Source: Citromicrobium sp.
GTDB taxonomy: Bacteria; Pseudomonadota; Alphaproteobacteria; Sphingomonadales; Sphingomonadaceae
Length of the DNA: 16,120 nt
Reading direction: 5' to 3'
Assembly (NCBI GenBank): GCA_003248395.1
Contig: QFNA01000123.1
Span: 1 to 16,120 of the forward strand
Shown: positions 12,420-16,120 of the stretch, one piece after another
Layout of the letters: every line of letters starts with the position of its first letter
Numbering within the stretch: the first letter of the stretch is position 1
Notes under the pieces: model-generated
The model's database searches: none
The model's input: only the letters and a program-made list of their open reading frames with translations
What the model was told of the DNA's origin: nothing
Translations under genes and position numbers: made by a program

Positions 12420-14798
12420 ATGAAAACGCTCAACAAAGGCGCGCTCATGCGTGCCGCATCGCTGCTGACCGGCTGCAGCCTGGCTGCGCTCGCAACCCCC
12501 GGTGTTGCGCAGACTGCCGACGAGGAAACCGTCGAGCAGGAGGTCATTATCGTCACCGCGACCAAGCGCGATTCGACGATCCAGGACGTGCCGTTTTCGA
12601 TCAACGCGCAGACCGAGGAAGACATCCAGAAATCGGGTGCGGTCACGCTGGAAGACCTGTCGCGCAATGTCGCCGGGCTGTCGGTGCAGAACCTCGGACC
12701 GGGCCAGAGCCAGGTTTCGGTCCGTGGCGTCTCTGCCGGTCAGGTCGTGCGCGACCAGCCGGGCGTAAAGGAGCAGGTGGGCGTCTATCTCGACGAATCG
12801 GTCATCTCGCTCTCGCTGTTTACTCCCGATCTCGATCTGTTCGACCTCAACCGCGTCGAGACCCTGCGCGGGCCGCAGGGCACGCTGTTCGGTTCGGGTA
12901 GCGTCGGCGGGACCATCCGCTATATCACCAACCAGCCGCTGGTCGGCGTGACCGAAGGTCTGGTTGAGGCCAACGTAAACCTGGTCGATGGCGACGACAT
13001 CGGCTGGCACACCAAGGGCATGGTCAACCTGCCGCTGGGCGACAAGGCGGCGTTGCGCGCCGTGGGATATTACACGCAATACGGCGGCTTCATCAATGCG
13101 ATCGGCCCCGCGGGCGGCGAGGACGTCAACGATGGCGAACGCTATGGCGGACGGTTGGCGCTGACGGTCGATACGGGCGAGGGATTCAGCCTGACGCCGC
13201 GCCTGATTTTCCAGACGGTCAAGGCCAACGGGTTCAACCGGCAGGACGTCTACAACCTCTACGCCAACGAATTCCGCACCGATCCGACCACCTTCGACGA
13301 GCGCGAGCAGTATCTCCTGATGCGCGAGGCGTTCGAGGACGAAACGCTGATCGCCGACATGGTGGCAGAGGCCGATCTGGGCGCCATCACCATGACTTCG
13401 GTCAGCAGCTATACCAAGCGCGACATCATTGTCAGCCGCGACGGCAGTGCGCTGACCGGATCGGTTTCGGTCGATCTCGGCTTTCCCGACGCCGGCGTGC
13501 TGTTGCCGGCCAATCTGTACGACACGACCGATGTCGAATCGATCACGCAGGAGGTGCGATTTGCATCCGACGGCGATGGCCCCCTGCAATGGGTTATCGG
13601 CGGTTTCTATTCGCAGACCGACCGGTTCTACAGCCAGCGGCTGCCGACGCCGGGCTATGACGCCTTCACCGACGCGACGCTGGGTGACGGGACGGCGCTG
13701 GCCGTATCGAACGGGTTCGCCGGCGATTCGCCGTATAACGCCGACCTGCCTTACGACCTCGAACAGATCGCCATTTTCGGCGAAGCGACTTACGCGCTGA
13801 GCGATGCCTTCGACGTCACTGTCGGCGCCCGCTATTACGATTTCGAGGAAAAGCGGCAGTTCAAGTCGGGCGGCCTGTTCGCCAATAGCGACAATGTTTC
13901 CGACCGGACCAAGTCGGACGGTGTAAGCCCGCGCGTGCTGCTGAGCTATGACATCAGCGACGTGGTGACGCTGAACGCGCAGGCGTCGAAGGGATTCCGG
14001 CTGGGCGGCGTGAACGATCCGCTGAACATCACGCTGTGTTCGGCCGACGACGAGGCGCTGTTCGGATCGTTCCAGAGCTACGAGGACGAGACGCTGTGGA
14101 ATTACGAGGTCGGCGCGAAGGCGCAGGGTCGCGGATTCTATGGCAATGTTGCGGCATTCTATAACGACATCAGCAATCTGCAGGTGACGCTGGATGCGGG
14201 CAGCTGTTCGTCGCGCATCGTCTTCAACGTGCCCGAAGCGCATACGATGGGGGCGGAAGCCGAGATTGGATTTTCGCCGACGCCGGGACTCGATTTCGTG
14301 CTTTCGGGCAGCGTGATCGAGGCGGAATTCGATTCCACCCTGCCGGGCGTGCTGACCGCGGCGACGGGCATCCGCGAAGGCAATCGCTTGCCGTCGGTGC
14401 CGAAGGTGCAGTTCACTGCATCGGGGAGCTATGAATTCCCCGTATCGGATACGGCCGATGCCTATGTCTCGGCATCGTGGAGCCACGTCGGCAACCGCTA
14501 TACCCAGCCTGCCGACCAGGAAAACAACCCGCGAACCTTCGTCCACGGGCTGCCGTTTGGCGGCGCGCCGGCGGATGCCGCGACGACGGTCGACCTGCTG
14601 TTGCCGTCATACGACATGATCAATCTGAATGCCGGACTCGATCTCGATTCGGGCACGTCGTTCGTGGTCTATGTCAACAATTTGCTCGACGAGAATGCGC
14701 TGCTCAGCTTCGACCGCGAACGCGGCGGCAGGGCGCGACTGGGCTATAGCGTGAGCACGCCGCGTACCATCGGCGTGACGATGCGCCAGTCGTTCTGA
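12420..14798 (+). CDS. TonB-dependent outer membrane receptor
   Basis: This is a 792-residue energised outer-membrane transporter. The signal peptide spans about 1-30 (MKTLNKGALMRAASLL start, cleavage probably at GVA-Q31). The TonB box is VIIVTA at 42-47, and the plug domain spans about 52-172 with VSVRGVSAG and the signature VETLRGPQGTLFGSGSVGG (147-165). The remainder is a 22-strand-type beta barrel rich in alternating aromatic strands (ITQEVRFASD, GARYYDFEEKR, QASKGFRLGG, YEVGAKAQ, NAGLDLDSGTSF) ending in TMRQSF, with the terminal Phe needed for barrel insertion. Length and architecture are normal and no frame break is seen. Receptors of this sort with IQDVPFSI and EDIQKSG plugs are abundant in sphingomonads and import varied organics or siderophores. 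The ligand is unknown. The gene faces a convergent oxidoreductase. Confidence 0.93.
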   Translation: MKTLNKGALMRAASLLTGCSLAALATPGVAQTADEETVEQEVIIVTATKRDSTIQDVPFSINAQTEEDIQKSGAVTLEDLSRNVAGLSVQNLGPGQSQVSVRGVSAGQVVRDQPGVKEQVGVYLDESVISLSLFTPDLDLFDLNRVETLRGPQGTLFGSGSVGGTIRYITNQPLVGVTEGLVEANVNLVDGDDIGWHTKGMVNLPLGDKAALRAVGYYTQYGGFINAIGPAGGEDVNDGERYGGRLALTVDTGEGFSLTPRLIFQTVKANGFNRQDVYNLYANEFRTDPTTFDEREQYLLMREAFEDETLIADMVAEADLGAITMTSVSSYTKRDIIVSRDGSALTGSVSVDLGFPDAGVLLPANLYDTTDVESITQEVRFASDGDGPLQWVIGGFYSQTDRFYSQRLPTPGYDAFTDATLGDGTALAVSNGFAGDSPYNADLPYDLEQIAIFGEATYALSDAFDVTVGARYYDFEEKRQFKSGGLFANSDNVSDRTKSDGVSPRVLLSYDISDVVTLNAQASKGFRLGGVNDPLNITLCSADDEALFGSFQSYEDETLWNYEVGAKAQGRGFYGNVAAFYNDISNLQVTLDAGSCSSRIVFNVPEAHTMGAEAEIGFSPTPGLDFVLSGSVIEAEFDSTLPGVLTAATGIREGNRLPSVPKVQFTASGSYEFPVSDTADAYVSASWSHVGNRYTQPADQENNPRTFVHGLPFGGAPADAATTVDLLLPSYDMINLNAGLDLDSGTSFVVYVNNLLDENALLSFDRERGGRARLGYSVSTPRTIGVTMRQSF

Positions 14799-14818
14799 CG
14801 CGATCGGGCATCTGATCG

Positions 14819-14851
14819 AAAAGAGGGGCGGGCCGCCGGTCCGCCCCTTTT
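14819..14851. terminator. Bidirectional terminator between receptor and GMC oxidoreductase
   Basis: AAAAGA leads into GGGGCGGGCC (14825-14834), which pairs with GGTCCGCCCC (14838-14847, one G-U) across a 3-nt loop, followed by TTTT (14848-14851). The A-run on one side and T-run on the other allow termination on both strands, as expected between the convergent stops at 14798 and 14860. Confidence 0.85.
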
Positions 14852-14859
14852 GCGTGGGG

Positions 14860-16120
14860 TCAGCGAGCCAGTTCCGCCTGCACGAAATCGGCGCAACGTT
14901 CGCCGATCATGATGCTGGGCGCATTGGTATTGCCCGAAACCAGGCGCGGCATGATGCTGGCATCGGCCACCCACAGCCGGTCCACGCCGCGCGCCCTGAG
15001 CGTTGGATCGACCACCGACGCCTCGTCCGCCCCCATGCGGCAGGTGCCGACCGGATGATAGACCGTGTCGGCGCGATTGCGGATCAGATCGTCGAGCGCC
15101 GCATCGTCGTCGAGGGCGACGGGGTAACGATCGCGGGGCGCATACTCCGCCAGTGCCGGGGCCGCGGCGATGCGATGCGACAGGCGCACCCCTTCGCGAA
15201 GCGTGGCGATGTCGCGTTCGTCGTCGAGGAAATTGGGATCGATGCGGGGGGCATGGGCCGCATCGCGGCTGTCGAGGCGCACGGTCCCGCGGCTTTCGGG
15301 ACGCAGGACGCAGGCATGGAGCGAGAAGCCGTGCCCCTTCACCTTTGTACGACCGTGATCCTCCAGCATGGCGGGTACGAAATGCCATTGCACATCGGGC
15401 GCTGGTGCATCGGGCATGACGCTCCAGAACCCGCCCGCCTCGGCATAGGGGGTGGTCATCGCGCCCGTCCGGAAACGGCGGTGTTCGAGCACGGCCTTCG
15501 CCATGCGAATCGTGCCCGCCAGGCTGTCACCGAAGAAATCCTGGTTGTCGGTCTGCCAGCTCGAAACGTAGTCGATATGGTCCTGCAGGTCGGAGCCGAC
15601 CGCGGGCCGGTCGACCAGCACCTCCAGCCCGTGTTCGCGCAAGTGGGCGGCGGGACCGATGCCCGACAGCATGAGGATCTGGGGCGAATTGAACGCGCCC
15701 GCAGACAGGACGACACCGGCATTCGCGCTCACCGTCCGTTCGCGTCCGCCGACCGAATAGGTGACACCCGTGGCGCGCCCTTCGTGGATCGCGATGCGCT
15801 GCACGGTCACGCCGATGCGCACGTCGAGGTTGCGCGACTTGCGCAGCGGTTCGATATAGGCGCGCGATGCCGACCAGCGCTCGCCATCCTTCTGCGTGAC
15901 CTGGTAGAGACCGAAGCCGGACTGGCTCTCGCCATTGAAGTCGTCATTCCGTGGCAATTGCAATTGCGCCGCCGCCTCGACGAAGGCGAGACTGCCGGGG
16001 TTGGCCCATTTCTGGTCGCTCACGCAAAGCGGCCCGTCGCCGCCGTGAAAGCCGTCGGCACCGCGCACGTTGTTTTCGGCACGCTTGAACCACGGCAGAA
16101 CGTCGGCAAAGCCCCAGCCG
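14860..16120 (-). CDS. GMC-family FAD-dependent oxidoreductase (choline/alcohol dehydrogenase type), N-terminus outside window
   Basis: The minus-strand gene runs off the right edge. At least 419 residues of a roughly 530-residue enzyme are visible, starting inside GWGFADVLPWFKRAENN (16069-16119). Further GMC signatures follow: YIEPLRKSRNLDVRIGVTV, then AGVVLSAGAFNSPQILMLSGIGP (the second GMC signature), VGSDLQDHIDY, and near the C-terminus YHPVGTCRMG (about 15031-15060, with the catalytic His) and SGNTNAPSIMIGERCADFV, which holds the second active-site polar residue. The FAD-binding GxGxxG lies beyond the window. Family members oxidise choline, aliphatic alcohols (AlkJ) or polyethylene glycol; the substrate cannot be told here. 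An internal GTG at 16068 is not the true start. It is convergent with the receptor and shares the terminator at 14819-14851. Confidence 0.92.
   Translation of the reverse strand, partial: GWGFADVLPWFKRAENNVRGADGFHGGDGPLCVSDQKWANPGSLAFVEAAAQLQLPRNDDFNGESQSGFGLYQVTQKDGERWSASRAYIEPLRKSRNLDVRIGVTVQRIAIHEGRATGVTYSVGGRERTVSANAGVVLSAGAFNSPQILMLSGIGPAAHLREHGLEVLVDRPAVGSDLQDHIDYVSSWQTDNQDFFGDSLAGTIRMAKAVLEHRRFRTGAMTTPYAEAGGFWSVMPDAPAPDVQWHFVPAMLEDHGRTKVKGHGFSLHACVLRPESRGTVRLDSRDAAHAPRIDPNFLDDERDIATLREGVRLSHRIAAAPALAEYAPRDRYPVALDDDAALDDLIRNRADTVYHPVGTCRMGADEASVVDPTLRARGVDRLWVADASIMPRLVSGNTNAPSIMIGERCADFVQAELAR

Noticed and set aside
12420..12512. Lipobox-like LTGC at residues 16-19 of the TonB-dependent receptor
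   Set aside because: The hydrophobic stretch continues past the Cys to a standard signal peptidase I site near residue 30, and such receptors in proteobacteria are not usually lipoproteins. Treated as coincidence.
12237..14546. Very long minus-strand open frame (769 codons) opposite the TonB-dependent receptor
   Set aside because: It mirrors the receptor's codon pattern, is rich in Arg, His and Ala without domain motifs, and the plus-strand receptor is unmistakable. High GC commonly leaves such antisense frames open.
1..16120. CRISPR arrays, tRNA or rRNA genes, insertion sequences, phage genes, toxin-antitoxin or defence systems
   Set aside because: Reading both strands I saw no repeat-spacer arrays, transposase or integrase motifs, tRNA-like cloverleafs or defence-protein signatures. 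The window is chiefly housekeeping DNA.

Overview
The window is high-GC, densely coded chromosomal DNA, most likely from a sphingomonad-type alphaproteobacterium (Sphingomonadales, possibly Erythrobacteraceae). This placement is inferred from the protein styles, the TonB-dependent receptor, the rpmI-rplT and pheS-pheT arrangement, and a copy of the FDKLRT-type short repeat that is common in that group. No database search was possible.

Layout. 1-717: ribosomal protein operon rpmI-rplT behind a potentially structured leader, closed by a very clear intrinsic terminator (741-778). 812-2632: two tandem, translationally coupled AraC-family paralogues of equal length. 2721-6128: pheS and pheT, the two subunits of phenylalanyl-tRNA synthetase, overlapping by 4 nt. 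pheT is broken by an out-of-frame loss of roughly 95 nt. 6125-8758: a YdfG-type short-chain dehydrogenase, a small AT-richer four-helix membrane protein and prfC (RF3), all tightly packed. 8808-10333: an alpha/beta hydrolase whose 3' end runs straight into an endonuclease/exonuclease/phosphatase-family gene that lacks its own start. 10522-12156: glnK-amt (PII protein and ammonium transporter) behind a good sigma-54 promoter and a possible sigma-70 promoter/operator. amt is also broken by a frame-changing internal loss. 12420-14798: an intact TonB-dependent receptor. 14860-16120: a convergent GMC-family FAD oxidoreductase that runs off the window. A bidirectional terminator separates these last two.

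How the genes work together. The left part is translation machinery (L35, L20, PheRS, RF3) with two regulators inserted. The glnK-amt pair is the usual nitrogen-sensing and ammonium-uptake unit, and its sigma-54 promoter suggests NtrC control. The receptor and GMC oxidoreductase might form an uptake/oxidation pair, but their convergent orientation gives no proof of this.

The most striking observation is not a new system. Within about 7 kb, three conserved loci (pheT, the hydrolase/EEP junction, amt) each lack an estimated 50-100 nt, always breaking the frame, while the coding sequence on both sides looks undamaged. Because pheT is normally essential, assembly or sequencing artefact is the leading explanation and should be excluded first. 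I found no CRISPR array, tRNA, rRNA, insertion sequence, prophage or recognisable defence system. No stretch over 300 nt lacks a gene. The longest gaps are 12157-12419 and 10334-10521, and both hold regulatory structure.
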